Positions 1 through 6,998 of a stretch of DNA of 8,958 nt are shown piece by piece (position 1 is the stretch's first letter; each line of letters starts with the position of its first letter). The translations under genes were made by a program, and so were the position numbers. Below the pieces are notes generated by a model that had not been told where the DNA came from, did not search any database, and saw nothing but the letters and a program-made list of their open reading frames with translations. Source of the stretch: an uncultured Spirochaetales bacterium (GTDB lineage Bacteria > Spirochaetota > Spirochaetia > Treponematales > Treponemataceae); assembly GCA_946061495.1 (NCBI GenBank), contig CAMGSV010000096.1, positions 1 through 8,958 of the forward strand. Direction: 5' to 3'.

Positions 1-1
1 G

Positions 2-535
2 GAAGTAGAGCATATTTTCCCACAAAAATGGGATGCTACCTATTTTACATGGACTGATGAAGACGCAAAAAAATATATTGATAAAATTGGTAATAAAATT
101 CCATTTGAAAAGAAACTTAACATAAAAGCAAGTAACGGTTTTTTTAGCAAAAAGAAAGAAGAATATGCAAAGTCTCAAAATAAAGAAGTCTTAGAACTTA
201 CTAAAAATCAAGATTGGACAAAAGAGAATATTGATACTCGTGCTGACGAAATGGCTGATAGACTCGCAGAGTTTTTTGAAGAAAATTTAAAATCTTCTGT
301 TATTACAAAAGAATTGATTTGCTATACAGGCGGAACAAAAACCGTAACGATTAATTATGTTACATCAAAAACTTCTAAAAAATATGTAGTAATTCAGGAT
401 GATAATGGAAAAATAGAAAAAAATGAATTTAATGTTTTTAAAGATGCTGTAATTTCAATTGATAAAGGCTTGTTTTTATATGGCCAAGAAATTTTTGTAG
501 ATGAAGAATGCAAAGACTTCAAGAATTGTTTGTAA
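2..535 (+). CDS. DUF1524 (HNH-like) domain protein, GmrSD/DUF262 class, C-terminal part only
   Basis: The reading frame is open from the first bases of the window, so the start lies to the left; 177 residues are visible. The fragment begins with EVEHIFPQ, the His-x-x-Pro block of the DUF1524 nuclease domain. It continues with the IGN...NIKASN...F..KK..Y motif (about residues 31-60) and the conserved tail W-T-x-E-N-I-x-x-R-A...LA (about 75-90). In this family DUF1524 usually follows an N-terminal DUF262 (ParB-like NTPase/nickase) domain, as in GmrSD enzymes that cut modified phage DNA; that half is not in the window. After the nuclease domain there are about 80 further residues, lysine-rich and probably beta-rich, that I do not recognise. 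The gene is very AT-rich, far more so than the exporter genes, which suggests transfer. It lies 36 bases before the AlbA_2 gene on the same strand, probably in one operon. The domain call is fairly secure; the DUF262 half is inferred. Confidence 0.78.
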   Translation, partial: EVEHIFPQKWDATYFTWTDEDAKKYIDKIGNKIPFEKKLNIKASNGFFSKKKEEYAKSQNKEVLELTKNQDWTKENIDTRADEMADRLAEFFEENLKSSVITKELICYTGGTKTVTINYVTSKTSKKYVVIQDDNGKIEKNEFNVFKDAVISIDKGLFLYGQEIFVDEECKDFKNCL

Positions 536-558
536 AATTATAGCCCAATTAATCATCT

Positions 559-565
559 GAGGTGA
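559..565 (+). promoter_or_regulatory. Ribosome binding site of the AlbA_2 gene
   Basis: GAGGTGA lies six bases before the ATG at 572 and is a near-perfect anti-16S match. It fixes the start of the AlbA_2 gene and shows that this gene has its own strong initiation site, unlike res downstream. Confidence 0.8.
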
Positions 566-571
566 TTTTAT

Positions 572-1963
572 ATGAAAATAGAATACGATGAAAAGCAAAA
601 TATAGAGTTTAAGGAAAACTGGCGGGATGAATACCTTCAGTGGATTTGTGGATTTGCAAATGCGCAGGGAGGGACTTTGTATATTGGTGTAAATGACAAT
701 GCGGAGGTTGTGGGCATTGAGAACGCAAAAAAGATGCTGGAAGACATTCCAAATAAAGTCCGCGATGTCCTTGGTATTATTGTTGATGTAAATCTAATGC
801 AGGGAGATGGGAAAAATTTTCTTCAGATACAAGTTGAGCCTTACAAAAATCCTGTAAGTTACAAAGGAGAATTTCATTATAGAAGTGGCAGCACAAAGCA
901 AGAGCTAAAAGGTAATGCCCTTACTAATTTTTTGCTGAAAAAAATGGGGCTTACTTGGGATGCCATTACTGAGCCTCGGGCAAAAACTATAGAACTTGAT
1001 CATGAAGCCTTTGAATTATTCCGCAAAAAAGCACGGAAAGCCAAGCGCCTAGATGAAGATGACATTAACCTAAGCGACTTAGAACTTCTTGAAAAACTTC
1101 GTCTTGTGGAAAACGGAGAATTAAAGCGTGGTGCAATTCTTTTATTTCATAAAGACCCTGAGCGATATGTAACGGGAGCCTATACTAAAATTGGTTATTT
1201 CAATGATGATACGGATATCTTGTTTCAAGACGAAGTTCATGGAAATCTCTTTGAGCAGATTGATAACCTTATGGAGCTGATTTTCTTCAAATATATGAAA
1301 GCATTTATTCGCTACGAGGGAATTCAACGTATTGAAGAATACTGCGTACCAAAAGCCGCCATGCGTGAAGCTCTCTTGAACGCAATAATACATAAGAATT
1401 ATGGTGGTTGTGTCCCGATTCAGATTCGCATTTATAAAGATAAGGTTGTTATTTGGAACGATGCAGTGCTTCCAGATGGGTGGACTGTAGAAAAATTCCT
1501 TCAAAATCACGGAAGTCGCCCTTATAATCCAGACATTGCAAATGCTTTTTTCAGGGCAGGTGAAATTGAAAGCTGGGGGCGAGGTATTGAAAAGATATGT
1601 ACGGCATTGAGTCAGCAAAATTTAAGTCCACCTGAATATATACAATTGGGAGAAGCTGTTTGTACTACATTCCGTTTTGTTGAACCAACTACAAGTGAAA
1701 CTGATATTCCTGCAGGAAGTGTGGATGTGAGAAAAGGCTTATCAAAAACTGCCCAAGAGCTGCCCAAGAACTGCCCAATAACTGCCCAAAAAACTATGCT
1801 GGCAATTATAGAAAATCCAAGGGCGACAATAGCAGAATTGAGTAAAAGTACGAATCAGTCTGAAAGGACTATAAAGACCCATCAAAAGTTGCTACAAGAA
1901 AGTAACCTTATTCGACGAATAGGAAGCAAAAAGTCAGGTGCGTGGGAAATTTTAGTAAAATGA
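572..1963 (+). CDS. AlbA_2 (Schlafen-type) / HATPase_c_4 ATP-binding protein with C-terminal winged helix
   Basis: A 463-residue protein of the family annotated as 'ATP-binding protein' or 'putative DNA-binding domain' (AlbA_2, Schlafen-like). The N-terminal AlbA_2 domain (about 1-125) shows IEFKE at 11-15 and FANAQGGTLYIGVND at 28-42. A GHKL-like ATPase region follows, with M-R-E-A-L-L-N-A-I-I-H-K-N-Y at 264-277 and WGRGIEKI at 335-342. A short linker (about 375-407) leads to a winged helix-turn-helix (about 408-463, with AELSKSTNQSERTIKTH as the probable helix-turn-helix). Family members are thought to bind nucleic acid and are common in defence islands and restriction operons; their exact role is mostly unknown. 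The start is fixed by the strong ribosome binding site. The stop overlaps the res start as ATGA, indicating translational coupling. The linker is encoded by an 11-bp tandem repeat that passes through all three reading frames. Whether this is a regulator of the locus or an effector cannot be told from sequence. Confidence 0.88.
   Translation: MKIEYDEKQNIEFKENWRDEYLQWICGFANAQGGTLYIGVNDNAEVVGIENAKKMLEDIPNKVRDVLGIIVDVNLMQGDGKNFLQIQVEPYKNPVSYKGEFHYRSGSTKQELKGNALTNFLLKKMGLTWDAITEPRAKTIELDHEAFELFRKKARKAKRLDEDDINLSDLELLEKLRLVENGELKRGAILLFHKDPERYVTGAYTKIGYFNDDTDILFQDEVHGNLFEQIDNLMELIFFKYMKAFIRYEGIQRIEEYCVPKAAMREALLNAIIHKNYGGCVPIQIRIYKDKVVIWNDAVLPDGWTVEKFLQNHGSRPYNPDIANAFFRAGEIESWGRGIEKICTALSQQNLSPPEYIQLGEAVCTTFRFVEPTTSETDIPAGSVDVRKGLSKTAQELPKNCPITAQKTMLAIIENPRATIAELSKSTNQSERTIKTHQKLLQESNLIRRIGSKKSGAWEILVK
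1738..1792 (+). repeat. 11-bp tandem repeat within the AlbA_2 gene
   Basis: Four adjacent 11-bp units begin at 1749, 1760, 1771 and 1782, each starting with the exact octamer CTGCCCAA followed by GAG, GAA, TAA or AAA. The preceding 11 bases (1738-1748) match the unit at 8 of 11 positions and look like a decayed fifth copy. The array encodes about residues 390-407, the linker between the ATPase region and the winged helix. Because 11 is not divisible by three, successive copies are read in different frames, giving TAQ, LPKNCP and TAQ again. Confidence 0.9.
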
Positions 1964-4900
1964 AGATTCAATATAAACACCAGAAATTCCAGGCAGATGC
2001 TGCCAAGGCTGTGGTGGACGTTTTTGCAGGTCAACCCTATCTGACTCCTTCTTATATGATGGACAGAGGCTCAGGAATGTATCAGCAGACCATCACCGAA
2101 GAAGAGGACTTCACCGGCTGGTCCAATGCAAGGCTGGTTCCTGCGTTGACTGACCGCCTGATTCTGGAGCATATTCAGAAGGTTCAAAGGGCAAACTTGA
2201 TTGCACCGTCTCCAAAGCTGGAGGGCCGTTTCAACCTTACAGTCGAAATGGAAACTGGTGTCGGCAAAACATACACCTACATCAAAACCATGTATGAGCT
2301 GAACAAGCACTACGGCTGGAGCAAATTCATCGTGGTGGTTCCCTCTGTTGCTATCCGTGAAGGTGTCTACAAGTCCTTCCAGATGACCCAGGAACACTTT
2401 GCAGAGGAGTACGGCAGGAAGGTTCGCTTCTTCATCTACAACTCCGCTCAGCTTACCGAGATTGACCGTTTCGCTTCCGACAGCTCCATCAATGTGATGA
2501 TAATCAATTCCCAGGCCTTCAATGCAAAGGGCAAGGATGCCCGCAGAATCTACATGAAGCTGGACGAGTTCCGCAGCCGTCGTCCCATTGACATTATCGC
2601 CAAGACAAATCCCATTCTGATTATTGATGAGCCCCAGTCCGTGGAAGGAGCTCAGACCAAGGAGCGCCTCAAGGAGTTCCAGCCCTTGATGACCCTCCGT
2701 TATTCTGCCACCCACAAGTCCGACAGCATCTATAACATGATTTACCGTCTGGATGCTATGGAAGCCTACAACAAGCGGTTGGTAAAGAAAATCGCTGTGA
2801 AGGGGATTACCGAGACGGGTAGCACTGCTACCGAAAGCTATGTGTATCTGGAAGGTCTCAACCTTTCCAAAGCAGACCCCACGGCTACACTACAGTTTGA
2901 CTGCAAGGGTGCAGCTGGCATCCGCAAGAAGTCTATGAAGGTTGGCATTGGGTTCAACCTGTACGACAACTCTGGAAATCTTGACGAGTACAAGGACGGT
3001 TTCGTGGTCAAGGCGATTGACGGTCGTGATGACTCCGTTGAATTCCTGAACGGCATCAAAATCTATGCAGGTGATGTTATCGGCAAGGTGAGCGAGGACC
3101 AGCTTCGTCGCATCCAGATTCGTGAGACCATCCTCTCCCACATCCAGCGAGAACGGGAGCTTTTCTACAAGGGCATCAAGGTGCTGTCCCTGTTCTTCAT
3201 TGATGAGGTGGTGAAGTACAAGCAGTATGATTCCGCTGGACAACCCTTCAATGGCATCTATGCCGATATGTTCGAGGAAGAGTATGCCGACATCGTTTGC
3301 ACCATGCAGTTGGAGCTGGGTGACGATGACTACATCAAGTATCTGAATATGATTGCCCCTGCTGCCACCCATGCAGGCTACTTCTCCGTGGACAAGAAGG
3401 GCAAGATGGTTGACTCCAAGGTTGGCAAAAAGGAAGCTTCTTCCGATGACATTGATGCCTACGACTTGATTATGAAGAACAAAGAGCTCCTTCTGGACAG
3501 AAATCCGAAGAAGTCGCCTGTTCGCTTCATCTTCTCCCACTCTGCGCTCCGTGAAGGGTGGGACAATCCGAATGTGTTCCAGATTTGCACCTTGAAGCAA
3601 AGCAGTAGTGATGTCCGCAAGAGGCAGGAAGTGGGGCGTGGTCTGCGTCTTTGTGTCAATCAGGATGGGGAGCGGATGGATGCCAATGTCCTGGGAAATG
3701 ATGTTCATAATGTGAATGTGCTGACCGTTATCGCAAGCGAGAGCTATGACAGCTTCGCAAAGGGATTGCAGACTGAGCTGGCAGATGCCGTTGCGAACCG
3801 CCCGAAAGCAGTTACACCTGAACTGTTCGCTGGCAAGACCATCACCGATGCCCAGGGCAACACTGATGTTATCACTGACGATGTTGCACGAGAAATCTAT
3901 GTTGGTCTCCGTATGGAAGGTTACATCGACAAGCAGGGGGCGCTCACCGACAAGTATTATGAGGATAAGGCAAATGGTGAAATCAAACTCACCGATGAAG
4001 TTGCAGGTTCTGCTGAGTCCATTCTCGGCATCATCGACACCATCTACGATGGCAGGGCAATGCAGCCTGAGAATGCTCGCAGCAACAATGTGGAGCTTCA
4101 CATTAAACCTGACAAGCTGGCAATGTCCGAGTTCAAGGAATTGTGGAGCCGAATCAATGGCAAGTCTGTGTATGTGGTGGATTTTGACACCCAGGAGCTG
4201 GTACGGAGAGCCATTGCGACTTTGAACGAAAAGCTGCGTGTTTCCAAGATTTACTTTAAGGTGGAGGCTGGTCGTATGGACCATATTGCATCCAAGGTAG
4301 CCCTGGCTTCTGGTGCATCCTTCGTCAAGGAAACATCTGCATCGTATGGCGTGGACAATAAAATCAACGTGAACACCAGTGTCAAGTACGATTTGATCGG
4401 CAAGCTTGTGGAGGCCACTGGTCTTACCAGAAAGGCAATCATTCAGATCCTTACTGGAATTGAGCGGTTTGTCTTTGACCAGTTCAAGGACAACCCTGAG
4501 GAATTCATCATTAAAGCTGGTTCGCTCATCAACGATGAAAAGGCGACTGCAATCATTGAGCATATTACATACGATGTGCTGGACGAAAAGTATGATACCG
4601 ATGTCTTTACTGCTCCCACCATCAAGGGCAAGCTTGGGGTGAATGCCATCAAGGCAAACAAGCACCTGTATGACCACATTGTCTATGAGTCCACCAACGA
4701 GAAGGCCTTTGCAGAAAGTCTGGATGTCAGCAATGAGGTGGCGGTGTATGTGAAATTGCCTGATGGTTTCTATATTTCCACACCTGTTGGACGTTACAAC
4801 CCTGATTGGGCAATTGCATTCTATGAGGGGAATATCAAGCACATTTATTTCGTGGCTGAGACAAAGGGGTCTATGAACTCAATGCAGTTGCGATTGATTG

Positions 4901-5013
4901 AAGAGTCCAAGATTCATTGTGCAAGAGAGCATTTCAAGGCAATCAGCAGGGGCACTGTCATGTACGATGTGGTTGACAGCTACCAGGCTTTGATGGACAA
5001 AGTGATGAAGTAA
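1960..5013 (+). CDS. res: Type III restriction enzyme, Res (R) subunit
   Basis: A 1017-residue, apparently intact type III restriction subunit. In this family Res is a superfamily 2 ATPase that works with Mod: the complex recognises an asymmetric site, communicates along DNA using ATP, and cuts 25-27 bases away when two sites lie in opposite orientation. Visible motifs: Walker A TGVGKT at 99-104, DEPQ (motif II) at 223-226, YSAT (motif III) at 248-251, REGWDNPNVFQ then QEVGRGLRL (motif VI) at 556-564, and a C-terminal PD-(D/E)xK nuclease with PD at 948-949 and ETK at 967-969. Length and motif order are normal and no frameshift is seen. I chose the ATG at 1960, which overlaps the previous stop as ATGA. 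A GTG at 1942 would add six residues but lies deeper in the upstream gene. No clear ribosome binding site precedes the ATG, so coupling to the upstream gene is likely. GC content is higher than in the two genes before it. No mod gene is in the window. Confidence 0.93.
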   Translation: MKIQYKHQKFQADAAKAVVDVFAGQPYLTPSYMMDRGSGMYQQTITEEEDFTGWSNARLVPALTDRLILEHIQKVQRANLIAPSPKLEGRFNLTVEMETGVGKTYTYIKTMYELNKHYGWSKFIVVVPSVAIREGVYKSFQMTQEHFAEEYGRKVRFFIYNSAQLTEIDRFASDSSINVMIINSQAFNAKGKDARRIYMKLDEFRSRRPIDIIAKTNPILIIDEPQSVEGAQTKERLKEFQPLMTLRYSATHKSDSIYNMIYRLDAMEAYNKRLVKKIAVKGITETGSTATESYVYLEGLNLSKADPTATLQFDCKGAAGIRKKSMKVGIGFNLYDNSGNLDEYKDGFVVKAIDGRDDSVEFLNGIKIYAGDVIGKVSEDQLRRIQIRETILSHIQRERELFYKGIKVLSLFFIDEVVKYKQYDSAGQPFNGIYADMFEEEYADIVCTMQLELGDDDYIKYLNMIAPAATHAGYFSVDKKGKMVDSKVGKKEASSDDIDAYDLIMKNKELLLDRNPKKSPVRFIFSHSALREGWDNPNVFQICTLKQSSSDVRKRQEVGRGLRLCVNQDGERMDANVLGNDVHNVNVLTVIASESYDSFAKGLQTELADAVANRPKAVTPELFAGKTITDAQGNTDVITDDVAREIYVGLRMEGYIDKQGALTDKYYEDKANGEIKLTDEVAGSAESILGIIDTIYDGRAMQPENARSNNVELHIKPDKLAMSEFKELWSRINGKSVYVVDFDTQELVRRAIATLNEKLRVSKIYFKVEAGRMDHIASKVALASGASFVKETSASYGVDNKINVNTSVKYDLIGKLVEATGLTRKAIIQILTGIERFVFDQFKDNPEEFIIKAGSLINDEKATAIIEHITYDVLDEKYDTDVFTAPTIKGKLGVNAIKANKHLYDHIVYESTNEKAFAESLDVSNEVAVYVKLPDGFYISTPVGRYNPDWAIAFYEGNIKHIYFVAETKGSMNSMQLRLIEESKIHCAREHFKAISRGTVMYDVVDSYQALMDKVMK

Positions 5014-5018
5014 TGGAT

Positions 5019-5050
5019 GGGGTGAGGTGTTCCGTTAAACATCCCACCCT
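5019..5050. terminator. Hairpin between convergent blocks, possible bidirectional terminator
   Basis: Positions 5020-5031 can pair with 5038-5049: a 12-bp stem with one A-C mismatch and one G-U wobble, extendable by a further G-U pair at 5019/5050, around a 6-base loop. The stem also forms in the opposite-strand transcript. It lies in the 53-base gap between the stop codons of res (ends 5013) and the exporter (ends 5067), where a shared terminator is expected. Neither side has a T-run, so it is not a textbook intrinsic terminator and could instead be a 3'-end stabilising hairpin. Confidence 0.45.
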
Positions 5051-5066
5051 CAACCACCCTGTCCAG

Positions 5067-6998
5067 TCACTCCAACTCGAACATTCCCGTGTACAGCTGG
5101 TAGTAGCGGCCCTTCTGCTGGATGAGCTCTTGGTGGTTCCCCCGCTCGATGATGCGGCCCTGCTCCAACACCAGTATCACGTCGGCGTTCCTGATGGTGG
5201 ACAGGCGGTGGGCGATGACAAAGACGGTGCGGCCCTCCATCAGCTTGTCCATGCCCCGCTGGATGAGGGTTTCGGTGCGGGTGTCCACGGAGCTGGTGGC
5301 CTCGTCCAGAATCAGGACCGGAGGATTTGCGGCGGCCGCCCGGGCGATGGACAGAAGCTGCCGCTGTCCCTGGCTGATGGAGCCACCGTCGGCGGTGAGC
5401 TGGGTGTCGTAGCCCTGCTCCAGGTGGTGGATGAAGCTGTCGGCATTGGCCAGCTGGGCGGCGGCCACTACCTGCGGCTGGCTTGCCTCCGGGTTGCCGA
5501 AGCGGATGTTGTGGCTGACAGAGCCGGTGAACAGGTGGGTGTCCTGGAGCACCATGCCCAGGGAGCGGCGGAGGTCGGCCTTGCAGATGCTTTTCAGGGG
5601 AATGCCGTCGTAGGTGATGCTCCCCTGGTCAATGTCGTAGAAGCGGGTCAGCAGGTTGGTGATGGTGGTCTTGCCGGAGCCGGTGGAGCCCACCAGGGCC
5701 ACCTTCTGGCCGGGCTTTGCCCACAGGCTGATGTTGTGGAGCACCGTCTTGTCCTCCTGGTAGCCAAAGGTCACGTCCTCAAAGATGACTTCTCCCCGCA
5801 GGGGGACGAGGGGTGCGTCTGGGGTGGCCGTGTTCTTCCAGGCCCAGGTTCCCGTGCGGGCAAAGGCCTCCACCAGATGGATGTTTCCGTCGGCACTGGC
5901 TGCGGGACTTGACTCCACTGCATTCACCAGCACATAGGTTCCCTGGTCCCGTTCAGGCTCCTGGTCCAGCATGGCGAAGATGCGCTCGGCACCAGCCAGT
6001 GCGTTGAGGATGCTGTTGAACTGCTGGGACATCTGGGTGATGGGCATGGAGAAGGAGCGGGTGTACTGCAGGAAGGAGGCGATGGTGCCAATGTCCAGCC
6101 AGCCGACAATGGTCATGAGGGCTCCCGCCATGGCAGTGAGGGCGTAGTTGATGTGGGAGAGGTTTCCCATCATGGGCATCAGGATGTTGGCCAGGGAGTT
6201 TGCCCGTGCGCTTGACTCCCGCAGGCTCTGGTTCAGCTGGGCAAAGGTCTCCTTGGATTCCCGCTCATGGCAGAAGACCTTCACCACCCGCTGCCCTTCA
6301 ATCATTTCTTCTATATAACCGTTGACGGAACTGAGGTTCTTCTGCTGGTCCCGGAAGGCCTTGGCGCTGCGCTTGCCCACGGTGGCAATGCACAGGAACA
6401 TGACGCCGATTATCAGCACCACCAGCAGGGTCAAGATGGGACTGAGAATCACCATCATGGTGAACACGCCCACCACCGTGATGAGGGAGGACAGCAGCTG
6501 GGGAATGCTCTGGCTCAGCATGTCACGGAGGGTGTCCGTGTCGTTGGTGTACAATGACATGGTCTCCCCATGGGTGCGGCTGTCAAAGTAGCGCAGCGGC
6601 AGGCTCTCCATGTGACGGAACATCTCCCTGCGGATTTTCAGCAGGGTGCCGGTGGATATGCTCAGCATGATCCTGCTGTTGACGTAGCCTGCCACCACTC
6701 CAAGGAGGTAGATGCCTGCCATGGTGAGCAGCAGTGCTACGAAGCCACTGAGATTCGGGTTTTCTTGGCCGATGAGGGGGATGATGTACTGGTTCAGGGC
6801 AGGCTTCAGCAGGTAGGTTCCTGCAATTGATGCGCCTGAGCTCAGGAGGACGCAGAAGGTCACGGCAACCAGCAGCGGCTTCTTCTCCCCGATGTATGAC
6901 AAAAGGCGGCGGATGGTCTTCTTCACGTCCTTGGGCTTGGCTCCGCCCCTCATGCCGTGGCTGTGGGGGCCTCTTGCTCCCGGTCCATGTGGTGGCAT
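5067..6998 (-). CDS. ABC exporter half-transporter, catalytic-site subunit (TM288/BmrD-like)
   Basis: A 643-residue type IV (ABCB-like) half-transporter with a membrane domain followed by an ATPase domain. An unusual Gly/Pro/His-rich start (MPPHGPGARGPHSHG) precedes six likely membrane helices (about 41-67, 85-110, 168-207 holding two, 265-290 and 297-320). The ATPase has Walker A GSTGSGKTT (Lys443), Q-loop VLQDTHLF, variant signature ISQGQ at 541-545, Walker B LILDEATS with catalytic Glu566, and switch His597 in IAHRLST. Between membrane and ATPase domains lies an extended linker with a TGTWAWK motif. The intact Glu and His mean this subunit supplies the active Walker site, which would face the LSGGQ of its partner. 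It starts by TAATG overlap with the partner's stop, with AGGACAGGAA just upstream as ribosome binding site, so the two are co-translated. The substrate is unknown (drug, lipid or peptide); multidrug annotation is common for this family but unproven here. Confidence 0.92.
   Translation of the reverse strand: MPPHGPGARGPHSHGMRGGAKPKDVKKTIRRLLSYIGEKKPLLVAVTFCVLLSSGASIAGTYLLKPALNQYIIPLIGQENPNLSGFVALLLTMAGIYLLGVVAGYVNSRIMLSISTGTLLKIRREMFRHMESLPLRYFDSRTHGETMSLYTNDTDTLRDMLSQSIPQLLSSLITVVGVFTMMVILSPILTLLVVLIIGVMFLCIATVGKRSAKAFRDQQKNLSSVNGYIEEMIEGQRVVKVFCHERESKETFAQLNQSLRESSARANSLANILMPMMGNLSHINYALTAMAGALMTIVGWLDIGTIASFLQYTRSFSMPITQMSQQFNSILNALAGAERIFAMLDQEPERDQGTYVLVNAVESSPAASADGNIHLVEAFARTGTWAWKNTATPDAPLVPLRGEVIFEDVTFGYQEDKTVLHNISLWAKPGQKVALVGSTGSGKTTITNLLTRFYDIDQGSITYDGIPLKSICKADLRRSLGMVLQDTHLFTGSVSHNIRFGNPEASQPQVVAAAQLANADSFIHHLEQGYDTQLTADGGSISQGQRQLLSIARAAAANPPVLILDEATSSVDTRTETLIQRGMDKLMEGRTVFVIAHRLSTIRNADVILVLEQGRIIERGNHQELIQQKGRYYQLYTGMFELE

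Noticed and set aside
1142..1618. A 158-codon minus-strand frame opposite the AlbA_2 gene.
   Set aside because: It lies wholly inside a well-supported gene and has no ribosome binding site or recognisable domain.
1738..1792. The 11-bp repeats as a CRISPR array.
   Set aside because: Units are too short, directly adjacent with no spacers, and within a coding frame.
2890..4842. A 650-codon open frame on the minus strand opposite res.
   Set aside because: It is antisense to a gene with all type III Res motifs in order. It shows no recognisable domain, and such long shadows arise from codon bias in the real gene.
5013..5912. A 299-codon plus-strand open frame starting at the res stop, and several smaller plus-strand frames up to 8842.
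   Set aside because: They run antisense to the exporter genes, are rich in Gly/Ala/Val from reversed GC-rich codons and show no domain.
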